Of a stretch of 64,000 nt of DNA, positions 8,457-18,697 are shown piece after piece. The DNA comes from Roseobacter sp. HKCCD6576-2 (GTDB taxonomy: Bacteria > Pseudomonadota > Alphaproteobacteria > Rhodobacterales > Rhodobacteraceae): NCBI RefSeq assembly GCF_013179285.1, contig NZ_WVNW01000003.1, positions 62,001 to 126,000 on the forward strand, written 5' to 3'. Within the stretch, counting starts at the first letter, position 1, and the number at the start of each line of letters is the position of its first letter. The translations under genes were made by a program, and so were the position numbers. The notes under the pieces are model-generated. The model made no database searches, was not told the origin of the DNA, and worked only from the letters and a program-made list of their open reading frames with translations.

Positions 8457-8855
8457 ATGGACCCGTTTGACGACAAGCCGCTGACCAAACGGCAGCGCTA
8501 TGACCACTATTACATGATGGAGGCGATGGCCCGGTTCGAATGGGACATGCACCACAAGATCGCCACCCATTTGCGCATCCCGCAGGACTGGCACGAGATC
8601 AGCCAGCGGCGCGAGAGCAAGAAGGTGAAGATCACGATGTCGGTCGATGAGGATGTGGTGAAATGGTTCAAGTCGATGGGGCCGGGATATCAGCCGCGGA
8701 TGAACGATGTGCTGCGCAGCTTCATGCATGCGAAGCTCATGGGGTTGCTGAAAGGCGACGACACCAAGGATGCCTATCGCGAGGGGCTGGCCGTGGGGAC
8801 GGAGCGGGTGGCGTTTGGGGAGATGGAGGAGAAGGTGAGGCGGCGGGGGAGGTGA
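8457..8855 (+). CDS. BrnA-like antitoxin-family protein without BrnT partner
   Basis: 132 residues from the ATG at 8457, preceded by AAAGGAGC. The C-terminal part matches the BrnA pattern: KKVKITMSVDEDVVKWFKSMG, then PGYQPRMNDVLRSFM. BrnA proteins use a ribbon-helix-helix-like fold to bind DNA and neutralise the RelE-like BrnT RNase. No brnT-like gene lies on either side: upstream is the divergent KAS III gene and downstream the OLD nuclease. The N-terminal 50 residues (rich in His, Met and Arg) extend beyond a minimal antitoxin. It is therefore more likely a solitary regulator. Confidence 0.8.
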   Translation: MDPFDDKPLTKRQRYDHYYMMEAMARFEWDMHHKIATHLRIPQDWHEISQRRESKKVKITMSVDEDVVKWFKSMGPGYQPRMNDVLRSFMHAKLMGLLKGDDTKDAYREGLAVGTERVAFGEMEEKVRRRGR

Positions 8856-8913
8856 GGTATCTTGATGTTATTACCAATTAGGGTTCTCATAACCTCAACC
8901 GCGAGGTGTCACT

Positions 8914-10800
8914 GTGCAAATAAAGAGACTTAGAGTTCAAAACTATCGCTCCGCGCGCGATCTTACCATCGACTTCAGTGATCTGACGGTGGTTCTAGGC
9001 GCAAACAACTCAGGAAAATCAACGGCCTTACGGGCGCTAGAGATTTTCTTTGAGGCCGCACCAAAGGTTTCCGATGAAGACTTCTACCAGAGGGAAGGCA
9101 ACGATATACTCGTGACAATTACCTTCTCAAGGCTGGTTGAGGACGAAATCGAGCAGTTTGGTAGCGCTGTCATTGACGGGCAGATGACGATTCAGCGCGT
9201 TTTTTCGACGGATAAGGATATAAACTATCAGTACGCCGCACTTGCCCCGGTGTTTCCAGGGTTCTCGGAAATCAGGAATGAGAAAAGCAAGACCAAACAA
9301 AGGTCAATCTATTCGATCTTAAGACAGGAAATGACCGAACTTCCAGCGGCACAGAATGCAGATCAGGTGCTTGAAAATTTGGAGCAGTGGGAAAGTCAGC
9401 ATCCCGATAGGCTTGAACTACAATTTCTGAGGAATTTTTTTGGCGCACCTAATGTCGCCAACGGTAAGCTGCGGAAGAAAACGGCCCTAAGTTTTGTGCC
9501 CGCTGTCGCAGACGCACAGGAAGTTGCCGGAAATGAAAAGACGAGTCCAATTGTCAAATTGCTGACAGACGTCTCTAGACAAATCTATGAAAACAGAGAG
9601 GAGCTTCGTGGCTTCATCGACGCCGCTCAAGGCGAGTTCGAGGCACTCACGAATCCGGAGAACTTCCCACAGCTAAGCGGTATCAGTGAACGGCTAACTG
9701 ATAGTTTGCAGCGGTACTATGCAAACTCGAGCCTGCTTGCGGAGTGGTCAGGACAAGATGGCCTTAGGGTCGAATATCCCAAGCCGACCATAAGAATCGA
9801 AAACGATGGCTTCAACACCCTCTTAGCCAACGTTGGTCATGGCCTCCAACGCGCTGCGCTATTTGCAGTTGTTCAATACTTAGCCGAAACGCAGACGACC
9901 ACCGAAGGCGCGGACTTTGCGGAGCCTCAAAGCGACATCATTTTGCTAGTTGAAGAACCTGAGATATACCAACATCCGCACAAGCAGCACGTGATTTCGG
10001 ATGCGTTTTCCGAAATAGTACAAGTGTTTTCTCAAGCAACTGGGATTAGATTTCAGATAATTTTTGCGACTCACTCTGAGAAATTTGTCAAAATGCACTC
10101 CTTTGAAAGGCTGCGCCTAGTTCGACAGGTTGATGGCGAGCGTTGGTCTCACAGCGTGTCTTCGGTTTCCTTGACGAAGTGTAGCAAGTACTTTGCAAGT
10201 CTCGTGGGGCGAGACCCAATGCCAGATGAGGCTTTTGCAGCAAAGCTCCACATATTCTCAAGGGAGGTTTGTGAAGGTTTCTTTGCCGATCGGGTTGTGT
10301 TGGTTGAAGGTGTCACCGACAAAGCGGTGCTGGAAGGATTATTTAAGATAAAGGGGCGCAGTGCGTACGGCGAGGGGGTCTCAATAATAAGCGTCGAGGG
10401 CAAGAACAAGATTGATAAGCCATTCTATATTTTTTCTGAAATGGGGATTCCAACCTACGCAATCTTTGACTCCGATATTACGAAGAAGCCTAGACATCAA
10501 AGGAAAGACTTCAACATGCTTTTCCAGAAAATGATAGGAGTGACCCAGCCACAAGAATTCCCAGCCGGCGTCTTTCCTCGCTTTGCGGCGTTCGAGTCCG
10601 ATCTTGAGGGTTACCTGCGAGATCGGATCGGAAAGACATATGATGAAATACGAGCAGGAATTGCTGAAGAGTTTGGCCTGCAAGTAGGTGAGTTATCAAA
10701 AACGCCGCATGCAATGGGCCTGCTGCTACAGAAAGCTATCGATAGCGGTACTACGTTTCCCCTTTTAGACCAGATTGTTGAGGCGATAGACAGTCTTTGA
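8914..10800 (+). CDS. OLD-family ATPase/TOPRIM nuclease (ATP-dependent endonuclease)
   Basis: 628 residues from a GTG start. The N-terminal ABC-type ATPase has Walker A GANNSGKST (29-37), a signature-like GHGLQR (308-313), Walker B ILLVEEPE (343-350) and H-loop His387 in FATHSE. The TOPRIM domain follows: LVEGVTDK (463-470) with acidic Glu465 and the IFDSD (517-521) acidic pair. This is the OLD (overcoming lysogenisation defect) architecture; related proteins act in phage exclusion. No UvrD-like helicase (class 2, Gabija-type) or reverse transcriptase partner is adjacent, so it looks like a class 1 single-gene OLD. GC is visibly lower than carB next to it, suggesting transfer. Its stop lies three bases from the end of convergent carB. 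Confidence 0.9.
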   Translation: MQIKRLRVQNYRSARDLTIDFSDLTVVLGANNSGKSTALRALEIFFEAAPKVSDEDFYQREGNDILVTITFSRLVEDEIEQFGSAVIDGQMTIQRVFSTDKDINYQYAALAPVFPGFSEIRNEKSKTKQRSIYSILRQEMTELPAAQNADQVLENLEQWESQHPDRLELQFLRNFFGAPNVANGKLRKKTALSFVPAVADAQEVAGNEKTSPIVKLLTDVSRQIYENREELRGFIDAAQGEFEALTNPENFPQLSGISERLTDSLQRYYANSSLLAEWSGQDGLRVEYPKPTIRIENDGFNTLLANVGHGLQRAALFAVVQYLAETQTTTEGADFAEPQSDIILLVEEPEIYQHPHKQHVISDAFSEIVQVFSQATGIRFQIIFATHSEKFVKMHSFERLRLVRQVDGERWSHSVSSVSLTKCSKYFASLVGRDPMPDEAFAAKLHIFSREVCEGFFADRVVLVEGVTDKAVLEGLFKIKGRSAYGEGVSIISVEGKNKIDKPFYIFSEMGIPTYAIFDSDITKKPRHQRKDFNMLFQKMIGVTQPQEFPAGVFPRFAAFESDLEGYLRDRIGKTYDEIRAGIAEEFGLQVGELSKTPHAMGLLLQKAIDSGTTFPLLDQIVEAIDSL

Positions 10801-10803
10801 CGT

Positions 10804-13800
10804 TTACCCCTGAAGCGACCTTACCCCCAACTCGCCTTCCCGCGCCGCTTTCATCGCCAGCGCGGCGGCGTGGCTGGCGGCGAGTGTCGTGAAATAGGGG
10901 ATCTTGTCATACAAAGCGACGGCGCGCATGGAGCGGCTGTCTTCGACGGCTTGTGCGCCTTCGGTTGTGTTCATCACCAGGGCCACATGGCCGTCTTTCA
11001 TGATGTCCACAATCGTGCGCCCGCCTTCATAGGCTTTGTTCACCACATCCGAGGCGATGTCGTGCTCCGCGAGGAAGCTGGCGGTGCCGCGGGTGGCGAG
11101 GATGGTGAGGCCCAGATCGGTGAGGGTTTTCGCGGTCTCGATCAGGTGCGGGGTTTTGTCGTCGTCTTTGATCGAGAGGAACACGGTGCCCTGGTCGGGG
11201 AGCGTAGTGCCCGCGCCCAGTTGCGCTTTCAGGAAGGCGCGGGGGAAGGTGCGGTCCCAGCCCATGACCTCGCCGGTGGAGCGCATTTCGGGGCCGAGGA
11301 TCGTGTCGACGCCGGGGAAGCGGGCAAAGGGCATGACGGCCTCTTTGACCGAGAACCATTGGGTGCGGAAATCGGCCAGCGTCATCGGGTCGGCCTGGGG
11401 TAGGTCGACATCGTCGGGCACGGGTTTCTGGCGCGGGGTGAGCGGGAAGCTGGAGAGCGGCTCCCCGGCCATGAGGCGGGCGGCGATGGAGGCGATGGCG
11501 CTGTCCGTGGCTTTGGCGACGAAGGGCACAGTGCGCGAGGCGCGGGGGTTGACCTCGATGAGGTAGATCTCACCGTCTTTCACCGCGAATTGGATGTTCA
11601 TCAGGCCGATGACGTTGAGCGCTTTGGCAAGCGCTTCGGTCTGGCGGGTGATCTCGGCGATGATGTCGTCAGAGAGCGTGTGGGGCGGGAGCGAGCAGGC
11701 GCTGTCGCCCGAGTGGACGCCGGCCTCTTCGATATGTTGCATGATGCCGGCGACATGGGTGTCGGTGCCGTCCGAGAGGCAGTCCACGTCGACTTCGGTG
11801 GCGCCCGCAAGGTAGCTGTCAAGCAGCACGGGGCTGTCGCCGGAGACGACCACGGCCTCGGCGATGTAGCGGTCGAGCTGCGCGGTGTCGCGGACGATTT
11901 CCATGGCGCGGCCGCCGAGCACGTAAGACGGGCGGATGACGAGCGGGTAGCCGAGTTGTTCGGCGGCGGCTTTGGCCTCGGCATCGGTGGTGGCGATGGC
12001 GTTTTGCGGTTGCTTCAGGCCGAGGCGCTGGACCAGTTGCTGGAACCGCTCGCGGTCTTCGGCGAGGTCGATCGCGTCGGGCGTGGTGCCGAGGATTGGG
12101 ATGCCCGCATCATGCAACGCATTGGCGAGTTTCAGCGGGGTCTGGCCGCCGAATTGGACGATAACGCCGTGGAGCGTGCCGTTTTCCTGCTCGACGCGGA
12201 GGATTTCCATCACATGCTCGAAGGTGAGCGGTTCGAAATAGAGCCGGTCGGAGGTGTCGTAATCAGTGGAGACGGTCTCGGGGTTGCAGTTGACCATGAT
12301 GGTCTCGTAGCCCGCGTCGGTCAGCGCGAAACAGGCGTGACAGCAGCAATAATCGAACTCGATCCCTTGGCCGATCCGGTTCGGGCCGCCGCCGAGGATG
12401 ACGACTTTCTTGGCGTCCGACGGGCGGGCCTCGCATTCGACCTCGCCCATCACAGGGGCCTCATAGGTGGAATACATATAGGGTGTTTGCGCTTCGAACT
12501 CGGCGGCGCAGGTATCGATGCGCTTGAAGACGGCGGTGACCCCTTGGGCCACGCGGTCGGCGCGGATCGAGGCCTCGGTCCGGCCGGTGAGTTTGGCCAG
12601 ACGGGCATCAGTGAAGCCCATCATTTTCAGGCTGCGCAGCCCGGCTTCGTCACTGGGCAGGCCGTCCGCGCGGACCGCTTCCTCGGCGTCGATGATCTCG
12701 CGGATGCGGGCCAGGAACCAGGGGTCGAAGCTGGTCACCGCTTGGATGTCGTCATCCGAGAGGCCATGCCGCATGGCTTGCGCGATGACGCGGAGCCGGT
12801 CTGGGGTCTGGGCGCTGAGCGCTTTGGTGATCGCCGCCGGATCGGGGGCGCCAGGAATGTCGATCTCGTCGAATCCGGTGAGGCCGGTTTCCATCGAGGC
12901 CAGTGCCTTTTGCACCGATTCATGGAAGCTTCGCCCGATGGACATCGCCTCGCCCACGGACTTCATCGCGGTGGTGAGATAGGGTTCGGAGCCGGGGAAC
13001 TTCTCGAAGGCGAAGCGGGGGATTTTGGTCACGACATAATCGATGGTCGGCTCGAAGCTGGCCGGTGTGACCTTGGTGATGTCATTGTCCAACTCATCCA
13101 GCGTGTAGCCCACGGCGAGCTTTGCCGCGATTTTGGCAATCGGGAAGCCGGTGGCTTTCGAGGCCAGCGCCGAGGACCGCGACACGCGCGGGTTCATCTC
13201 GATCACGACCATGCGGCCATCGGCGGGGTTCACGGCCCATTGCACGTTGGAGCCGCCGGTCTCCACCCCGATTTCGCGCAGAACGGCAATCGAGCCGTTG
13301 CGCATGATCTGATATTCCTTGTCGGTGAGCGTCAGCGCGGGCGCGACGGTGATCGAGTCGCCGGTATGGACGCCCATCGGGTCCACATTTTCGATGGCGC
13401 AGACGATGATCGCGTTATCCGCCTTGTCGCGGACCACCTCCATCTCGTATTCTTTCCAGCCAAGCAGGCTTTCATCGATCAGGATCTGTGCCACGGGCGA
13501 GGCCTCAAGGCCGGAGCGGCAGAAATGCTCATATTCTTCGCGGTTATAGGCAACGCCGCCGCCGGTGCCGCCAAGCGTAAAGGCGGGGCGGATGATCGCG
13601 GGCAGGCCGACATATTCGATGGCGTCGATGGCCGATTGCAAACCCGCGGCGATGTCGTATTTGCCAGTGTCCAGCTTTGGCGCGCTGACAATTGTCGCTT
13701 TGGGATTCTCCAAACCGATCCGGTCCATCGCTTCGCGGAATAGTTTGCGATCCTCGGCCATCTCGATCGCGGGGCGTTTGGCGCCGATCATCTCGACGCC

Positions 13801-14133
13801 GAATTTTTCCAGAACACCTGCTTCTTCGAGCGCGAGAGAGGTGTTGAGGCCGGTTTGTCCACCCATGGTCGGCAGGAGCGCGTCGGGGCGTTCCTTCTCG
13901 ATGATCTTGGCCACGACCTCGGGGGTGATCGGCTCGATATAAGTGGCGTCGGCGAGGCCGGGGTCGGTCATGATGGTGGCGGGGTTGGAGTTGACCAGGA
14001 TGACCCGGTAGCCTTCTTCGCGCAGCGCCTTGCAGGCTTGGGCGCCGGAATAGTCGAACTCGCAGGCTTGGCCGATGACGATGGGCCCGGCACCGATGAT
14101 CATGATGGAGGTGATATCGGTTCTTTTTGGCAT
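10804..14133 (-). CDS. carB: Carbamoyl-phosphate synthase large subunit
   Basis: 1109 residues from the ATG at 14133 ([10 protein letters not shown]), preceded by GGGGAA. It makes carbamoyl phosphate from ammonia, bicarbonate and two ATP for arginine and pyrimidine synthesis, together with CarA, which is not in the window. Visible are the two homologous halves: [19 protein letters not shown] and later [19 protein letters not shown], two ATP-grasp domains with [12 protein letters not shown] and [12 protein letters not shown], and the C-terminal MGS-like allosteric domain (FLSIKDDDK...[11 protein letters not shown]). Length is normal. Very long antisense frames across it are composition artefacts. 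Confidence 0.98.
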   Translation of the reverse strand: MPKRTDITSIMIIGAGPIVIGQACEFDYSGAQACKALREEGYRVILVNSNPATIMTDPGLADATYIEPITPEVVAKIIEKERPDALLPTMGGQTGLNTSLALEEAGVLEKFGVEMIGAKRPAIEMAEDRKLFREAMDRIGLENPKATIVSAPKLDTGKYDIAAGLQSAIDAIEYVGLPAIIRPAFTLGGTGGGVAYNREEYEHFCRSGLEASPVAQILIDESLLGWKEYEMEVVRDKADNAIIVCAIENVDPMGVHTGDSITVAPALTLTDKEYQIMRNGSIAVLREIGVETGGSNVQWAVNPADGRMVVIEMNPRVSRSSALASKATGFPIAKIAAKLAVGYTLDELDNDITKVTPASFEPTIDYVVTKIPRFAFEKFPGSEPYLTTAMKSVGEAMSIGRSFHESVQKALASMETGLTGFDEIDIPGAPDPAAITKALSAQTPDRLRVIAQAMRHGLSDDDIQAVTSFDPWFLARIREIIDAEEAVRADGLPSDEAGLRSLKMMGFTDARLAKLTGRTEASIRADRVAQGVTAVFKRIDTCAAEFEAQTPYMYSTYEAPVMGEVECEARPSDAKKVVILGGGPNRIGQGIEFDYCCCHACFALTDAGYETIMVNCNPETVSTDYDTSDRLYFEPLTFEHVMEILRVEQENGTLHGVIVQFGGQTPLKLANALHDAGIPILGTTPDAIDLAEDRERFQQLVQRLGLKQPQNAIATTDAEAKAAAEQLGYPLVIRPSYVLGGRAMEIVRDTAQLDRYIAEAVVVSGDSPVLLDSYLAGATEVDVDCLSDGTDTHVAGIMQHIEEAGVHSGDSACSLPPHTLSDDIIAEITRQTEALAKALNVIGLMNIQFAVKDGEIYLIEVNPRASRTVPFVAKATDSAIASIAARLMAGEPLSSFPLTPRQKPVPDDVDLPQADPMTLADFRTQWFSVKEAVMPFARFPGVDTILGPEMRSTGEVMGWDRTFPRAFLKAQLGAGTTLPDQGTVFLSIKDDDKTPHLIETAKTLTDLGLTILATRGTASFLAEHDIASDVVNKAYEGGRTIVDIMKDGHVALVMNTTEGAQAVEDSRSMRAVALYDKIPYFTTLAASHAAALAMKAAREGELGVRSLQG

Positions 14134-14354
14134 GTCATTCCCCAAGGCCCAAGCAAACTGTCCGCGTTATAGTCAGCGGGCGTGGGGGCGCAACCCCGGA
14201 AGGGGGCATCGGAGCGCGTGCCGCAGGTGGTGGGGGTCGTGGAGCCGGTTTGATGGTTGGCGAAGGGCCGTCGACGGGCCGCGTCTATGCGGCACGATTT
14301 GGCGGGGAGCCCGTCGCGCGGCGCGGCCGGGTGGAGACGCCAAGCCCGCGCCGT

Positions 14355-15584
14355 CTATTCGGCGGCGTGCCTTTGGCGGCGGTGGGTGCCCGCATAGAGA
14401 TAATCACGGGTCAGCGGTACGGCCTGTTGATGTTTGGCAAGTTGCAGTTGGAAAACGCATTGCCGGTGGTGCCGGAAGGTCAGTTCCGAGGCTTTCAGAT
14501 AGTAGCGCCACATGCGGGTGAAACGCGCGTCATAGAGGGCTTCGGCCTCGGCCTCACGGGCAGTGAACCGGTCATGCCAGTGTTTCAGGGTCTCGGCATA
14601 ATGCAGCCGCCAGACCTCCAAATCGGTGGGGTAGAGGCCGGTTTTCTCCATCGCTTTCGACATTTCCGACAAAGCCGGGACATAGCCGCCGGGGAATATA
14701 TATTTGGTGATCCAGGGGCTTGTGCTGCCTGGCGGGGCGGCGCGGCCAATGGTGTGGATCAGCGCGACGCCATCGGGCGTCAGCCGGTCATAGACGTGGG
14801 AGAAATACTCCCGGTAATGCGGCACGCCCACATGTTCGAACATCCCAACCGAAACGATCCGGTCGAAGGTGCCGGTGACCGAGCGATAGTCGCGAAGCTC
14901 ATAACGCACCCGGTCGGCGAGGCCCGCTTGCGCGGCGCGGTCCGTGGCGATCCGGTGCTGTTCTTCGGAGAGCGTCACGCCGAGGACGCGGACGCCATAG
15001 TCGCGCGCCAGGGTAAGGCCGAGGCCGCCCCAGCCACAACCGATCTCGAACACCTCCATATCGGGCTGAAGCAGGAGCTTGCCCGCAATGTGGTGCTTCT
15101 TGGCCTCCTGCGCCTCTTCCAGCGACAGATCGGGCCGGGTGAAATAGGCGCAAGAGTATTGCCGGTCGTCGTCGAGGAACAGGTCGTAGAGCTTTGAGGA
15201 CAGATCGTAGTGATGGGCGACATTTTGGCGGGCGCGATGCGCCGGGTTCCATTGGTCAAAAGCCCGCCGAGTGCGGCGCAGCCCAAGAGCGGCTTTCCGC
15301 CACCACAGCCCCTTGGAGCGCGCGGCATTGCGGACGATGAGGGTCAAAAACCCCTCCAAATCATCCTGGGCGATGGTCATTTGGCCGTCCATATAGGCCT
15401 CCCCCAGAGCCAGTTCGGTGCTCAAGACCAGGCGGCGGATCAGCGCCGGATCATGGAATGTGATGCGGCTGACCGGGCCCGTCTCTGAGCCATATTTTCT
15501 TTCGATTCCATCAGGATAGGTGACAAAAAGCGTCCCTGTGGTGACAAAGCCACCCAGCATATGATCCAAGATGCGGTCCCACAT
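14355..15584 (-). CDS. Cyclopropane-fatty-acyl-phospholipid synthase family methyltransferase
   Basis: 409 residues. These enzymes use SAM to add a methylene group across the double bond of membrane phospholipid acyl chains. The family block NVAHHYDLSSKLYDLFLDDD (121-140), QYSCAYF (142-148) and the SAM site FEIGCGWGGL (179-188) are present, followed by VGVTLSEEQ-like VLGVTLSEEQ and MFEHVG. A related group in alphaproteobacteria makes methylated fatty acids or other products, so cfa is not assigned as a symbol. About 220 bases without a gene separate it from carB. Confidence 0.93.
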   Translation of the reverse strand: MWDRILDHMLGGFVTTGTLFVTYPDGIERKYGSETGPVSRITFHDPALIRRLVLSTELALGEAYMDGQMTIAQDDLEGFLTLIVRNAARSKGLWWRKAALGLRRTRRAFDQWNPAHRARQNVAHHYDLSSKLYDLFLDDDRQYSCAYFTRPDLSLEEAQEAKKHHIAGKLLLQPDMEVFEIGCGWGGLGLTLARDYGVRVLGVTLSEEQHRIATDRAAQAGLADRVRYELRDYRSVTGTFDRIVSVGMFEHVGVPHYREYFSHVYDRLTPDGVALIHTIGRAAPPGSTSPWITKYIFPGGYVPALSEMSKAMEKTGLYPTDLEVWRLHYAETLKHWHDRFTAREAEAEALYDARFTRMWRYYLKASELTFRHHRQCVFQLQLAKHQQAVPLTRDYLYAGTHRRQRHAAE

Positions 15585-15862
15585 CTTCCTACCTCCCTTG
15601 GTCTGACAAGGTCGATCCGAAGCCCCTCGGGGTCCGTATTCTGCCAGACCGGGGCAAAAAAGAAAGGGTTAACAATCTTGAGATAAGGGTGCATGCGCGG
15701 ATGTTAAACCCTCAGGCCTGGAGGGTTTGCTGGTCTGGCCGCGCCGCATATGCGCGATTGGAACAGGCGAGAGGCCGATGCCATCGGGGATTGTGGGGGC
15801 ATGCCCCCGCGCGGGGCGAGGAGGGCTCCCGTTCAGGGGGCGTGACGCGCGCCGCCCCCTCT

Positions 15863-16984
15863 TCAGTTGATGAAGTCGTTCGGATCGACCGCTTCGAAGC
15901 CGCGCCGAACCTCGAAATGCAGGAAGGACGGATCGCCCGGGCCCACATCGGCCACCGTTTGGCCGCGCGAGATCGTGTCGCCACGCTCCACTCGGATGTT
16001 CTGGATATTGGCGTAAACCGTCAGCAGGTTGTTCGGATGCCGGATCACCAGGATCGGGATCTGATCGGTGTCGCGGGTGATCGCGGCGACTTCGCCATCG
16101 GCGGCGGCCTGAACGGCGGTGCCAGTCGCGGCGGCAATGTCGATCCCCTCATTGCTCGACGAGAAGGGCCGGATGATCGATCCCGCAACGGGGCGCTGCA
16201 TCTGGGACCGGTTGACCGCAGGGGCGGGTGTTGCGGGCTCAGCCGTCGGTTGCGCGGTGTCGGTCAGATCGGGTGTGTCTGGCAGGGGCGCGGAGGTGAT
16301 CGGCTCAGGCAAGGGTTCGGATGCGGAGGGGGGCACAGGGGTGATCGATGCGCCTGGTGCCGCGGCATCCTCGATCGGTCCGGCCTCCTCAATCACCAAG
16401 GGGATGATCAGGTATTGGCCTTCGCGTACGGACAAATCGGGCCCCAGCCCGTTCCATTCGGCAAGCGCCCGGACTGACACGCCATAGAGCCGGGCCACGG
16501 AATAGGCGGTTTCGCCCCGGGTCACGCGGTGTCGCACCGGCTCCGCGCCGCCTTGCACCGCGACCGGCGTGGCTGGGCGGTTGGCGTCGGCCTCATCAAT
16601 TGCGGCTGATGCGATCGAGGTGATGTTGGTCCCCGTGGTGCCGCCAACCGAGGTCACGCGGCGGGGCAGAGCGACGATCTCATCGGCGCGGAGTGTATCG
16701 GTCACGTTGCGTCCGTTGAATGTCGCGAGCTCTTGCGCGTCCAGCCCAAGCCGGGCTGCCAAGCTTTGCATCGTGTCGCCCCGGCGGGCCACCGCAACCT
16801 GATAATTCGGATAGGTGATCAGGCCGTTTGCATCGGCTTCGGGTCTTGGGGCCGTCTCGGACCCGGGTGCCGCGTTCGAAATCGCATTATTGCGAAAATC
16901 GAAATCAAAATCGCTGATCGCGTCGGCACAGCCAGCAAGAAGCGGCAGACAAAGGCCAAGCATAAAAAATTTGGGGGCGGGCAT
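15863..16984 (-). CDS. NlpD/DipM-like lipoprotein: two LysM domains and a degenerate LytM (M23) domain
   Basis: 373 residues with a lipoprotein signal (lipobox LLAG-Cys19). LysM domains sit at about 62-107 and 151-196, then a Pro/Ala-rich linker and an M23 fold at 266-370. The zinc site is mostly lost: the HxGxD motif reads NEGID (Asn278), YAH reads YAN (Asn326), and the first His of HxH is Phe354; only Asp282 and His356 remain. This is the state of NlpD/EnvC-type activators of cell-wall amidases, so a division role is inferred rather than peptidase activity. It is the last gene of a surE-pcm-nlpD-like run. A perfect palindrome GGGGGCATGCCCCC at 15795-15808 and a hairpin at 15706-15728 lie downstream. 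Confidence 0.9.
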   Translation of the reverse strand: MPAPKFFMLGLCLPLLAGCADAISDFDFDFRNNAISNAAPGSETAPRPEADANGLITYPNYQVAVARRGDTMQSLAARLGLDAQELATFNGRNVTDTLRADEIVALPRRVTSVGGTTGTNITSIASAAIDEADANRPATPVAVQGGAEPVRHRVTRGETAYSVARLYGVSVRALAEWNGLGPDLSVREGQYLIIPLVIEEAGPIEDAAAPGASITPVPPSASEPLPEPITSAPLPDTPDLTDTAQPTAEPATPAPAVNRSQMQRPVAGSIIRPFSSSNEGIDIAAATGTAVQAAADGEVAAITRDTDQIPILVIRHPNNLLTVYANIQNIRVERGDTISRGQTVADVGPGDPSFLHFEVRRGFEAVDPNDFIN

Positions 16985-17112
16985 TGCTCGGGTGTCCTCA
17001 AATGATCATCGCGCCATTGGCGCGTCTCTGCCCCGATTTTTCCGGAGTCTCGCGCGCCTTTTGCATAGCTTTTACACCAAAATGCAAGGTTAACGCCAGC
17101 CCCAGGCGCGGT

Positions 17113-17754
17113 CTAATCTGTGGCCATGCCTTCGAGCAGGGGGACGAAGCGCACCGGCAACAACTCATCATAATGCAGCCCATCTGGCCCGCGCGTGACC
17201 TTGATCAAACTTTGCACCGCATCGGATTGACCCACGGGCACGACCATAATGCCGCCCTCTTTGAGTTGGGCCAAAAGCGGCCCGGGCGGGTCTTCGGCGG
17301 CGGCGGTAACTAGGATCCGGTCGAAAGGGGCCTGTTCCGGCATACCAAAGCAGCCATCCCCGGCCATCACGGTCACATTGGTGATATCTTGCGCGGCCAG
17401 CCGTTTTTCGGCTTCGCGGATCAGTGTCCGGTGCCGGTCGATTGTATAGACCCGGCGCGCAAGATGGCTCAGCACGGCGGCCTGATAGCCCGAGCCGGTG
17501 CCAACCTCGAGCACCTTGTCGCGCGGCTGTACATTCAGCGCTTGCGTCATCAGACCCACGACCGACGGTTGCGAGATGGTTTGCCCGCAGGAGATCGGCA
17601 GTGGCATGTCGTCATAGGCCCGGTCTTCGAAATGTCCGCGGACGAAATCACCCCGGTCGACCTTTTCCATCGCGCCAAGCGTCCGCTGATCCGTCACGCC
17701 CTTTGATCGAAGGGCGAAGAGGAATTGCATTTTGCGCTCGGCTTCGGTGGTCAT
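17113..17754 (-). CDS. pcm: Protein-L-isoaspartate O-methyltransferase
   Basis: 213 residues. Repairs isoaspartyl residues in aged proteins using SAM. The typical blocks are [37 protein letters not shown], the SAM motif [19 protein letters not shown], and [18 protein letters not shown]. It lies four bases after surE on the same strand and before the NlpD-like gene, a conserved order in proteobacteria. Confidence 0.96.
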   Translation of the reverse strand: MTTEAERKMQFLFALRSKGVTDQRTLGAMEKVDRGDFVRGHFEDRAYDDMPLPISCGQTISQPSVVGLMTQALNVQPRDKVLEVGTGSGYQAAVLSHLARRVYTIDRHRTLIREAEKRLAAQDITNVTVMAGDGCFGMPEQAPFDRILVTAAAEDPPGPLLAQLKEGGIMVVPVGQSDAVQSLIKVTRGPDGLHYDELLPVRFVPLLEGMATD

Positions 17755-17758
17755 CTGA

Positions 17759-18544
17759 TCATTCCAGGGCGGCTTTCAGATCATCAAGCGCCTCATGCGC
17801 CGTCAGATCGGCGCGCAGCGGGGTGATCGAGATATACCCGTCGAGATTGGCATGGGCATCGGTGCCCGGCGCGGTCGGGATATGTTGCGGCCCGCCGGTG
17901 ATCCAGAGAAAGCGGCGGCCATTGGGGGCGATATGCGCGTCCATCCCGAAGAAGGTTTCGGTGCGGAAGCCTTGCGAGACGACCTTATGGCCTTTGACCC
18001 CGGCCGCCGGGGTCGGCGGGAAGTTCACATTGTAGAAAATCCGGTAATCGGCTTTGTCCCAATGGCCCTGATCCACGAGCGCGCGGACCAGGCCCGCACC
18101 GTGTTCAACCGTGGCCTCGAACGGGTCGTCAAGATGGGCGTTGCCGGGCCCGTAATATTGGCTGAGCGCGATGGCGGGCAGGCCTTGCAAGGCGGCCTCC
18201 ATCGCGCCGCCGATGGTGCCGGAATAGAGCACGTTTTCGGCCGAATTGTTGCCCCGGTTGACGCCAGAGAGGACCAGATCGGGTGGATTGTCTTTTAAGA
18301 CATCGTAGAGGCCCGCCAAGACGCAATCGGCGGGCGACCCTTCGGCGGCATAGCGGCGCGGCCCAAGCTCGGCGATCATTGTGGGCGAGACGTAAGAGAT
18401 GCAGTGCCCGACGCCGGATTGTTCGAAGGCGGGCGCGACCGTCCAAACCTCGCCACCCGGGCCCGCGACTTCGGTGGCGATGGCTTCGAGGACTTTCAGG
18501 CCGGGGGCGTTGATGCCGTCGTCATTGGTGATGAGAATGCGCAT
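17759..18544 (-). CDS. surE: 5'/3'-nucleotidase SurE
   Basis: 261 residues. A metal-dependent survival protein that dephosphorylates nucleoside monophosphates. The start [16 protein letters not shown] carries the metal-binding Asp pair; [11 protein letters not shown] and [11 protein letters not shown] supply the other active-site residues; NVNFPP is also typical. It begins the surE-pcm-LytM operon on the minus strand. About 150 bases separate it from the upstream gene, with a 7-bp hairpin CACGCCC/GGGCGTG at 18651-18669. Confidence 0.97.
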   Translation of the reverse strand: MRILITNDDGINAPGLKVLEAIATEVAGPGGEVWTVAPAFEQSGVGHCISYVSPTMIAELGPRRYAAEGSPADCVLAGLYDVLKDNPPDLVLSGVNRGNNSAENVLYSGTIGGAMEAALQGLPAIALSQYYGPGNAHLDDPFEATVEHGAGLVRALVDQGHWDKADYRIFYNVNFPPTPAAGVKGHKVVSQGFRTETFFGMDAHIAPNGRRFLWITGGPQHIPTAPGTDAHANLDGYISITPLRADLTAHEALDDLKAALE

Positions 18545-18697
18545 AAGCCCGCCCCGATCCTGCTTCTATCTTGCCTCTGTGCCATAGCTTTGCCAGAGGG
18601 GTGGGGTAAAGGCCAGATGGATGGGAAGTCTGCACCTGCAACTCAGATGTCACGCCCTTGCCGGGCGTGTTGCGTGGGTGATCAGGAAGAAGGGCGC

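Noticed and set aside
8457-8855. Complete BrnT-BrnA toxin-antitoxin module
   Set aside because: No BrnT-like ORF on either strand within the flanking sequence.
8914-10800. Gabija (class 2 OLD with UvrD-like partner) or retron-type OLD system
   Set aside because: No helicase or reverse transcriptase lies next to the gene; the neighbours are a BrnA-like gene and carB.
11590-13743. 717-codon plus-strand ORF antisense to carB
   Set aside because: carB is unambiguous along its whole length; the antisense translation is Gly/Asp-rich without motifs.
14127-15197. 356-codon plus-strand ORF opposite cfa-like gene
   Set aside because: The minus strand encodes a methyltransferase with clear SAM motifs; the opposite frame shows no domain.
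16142-16360. Possible frameshift or linker gene inside the LytM lipoprotein
   Set aside because: The region is a Pro/Ala-rich linker in an intact frame between LysM and LytM domains.
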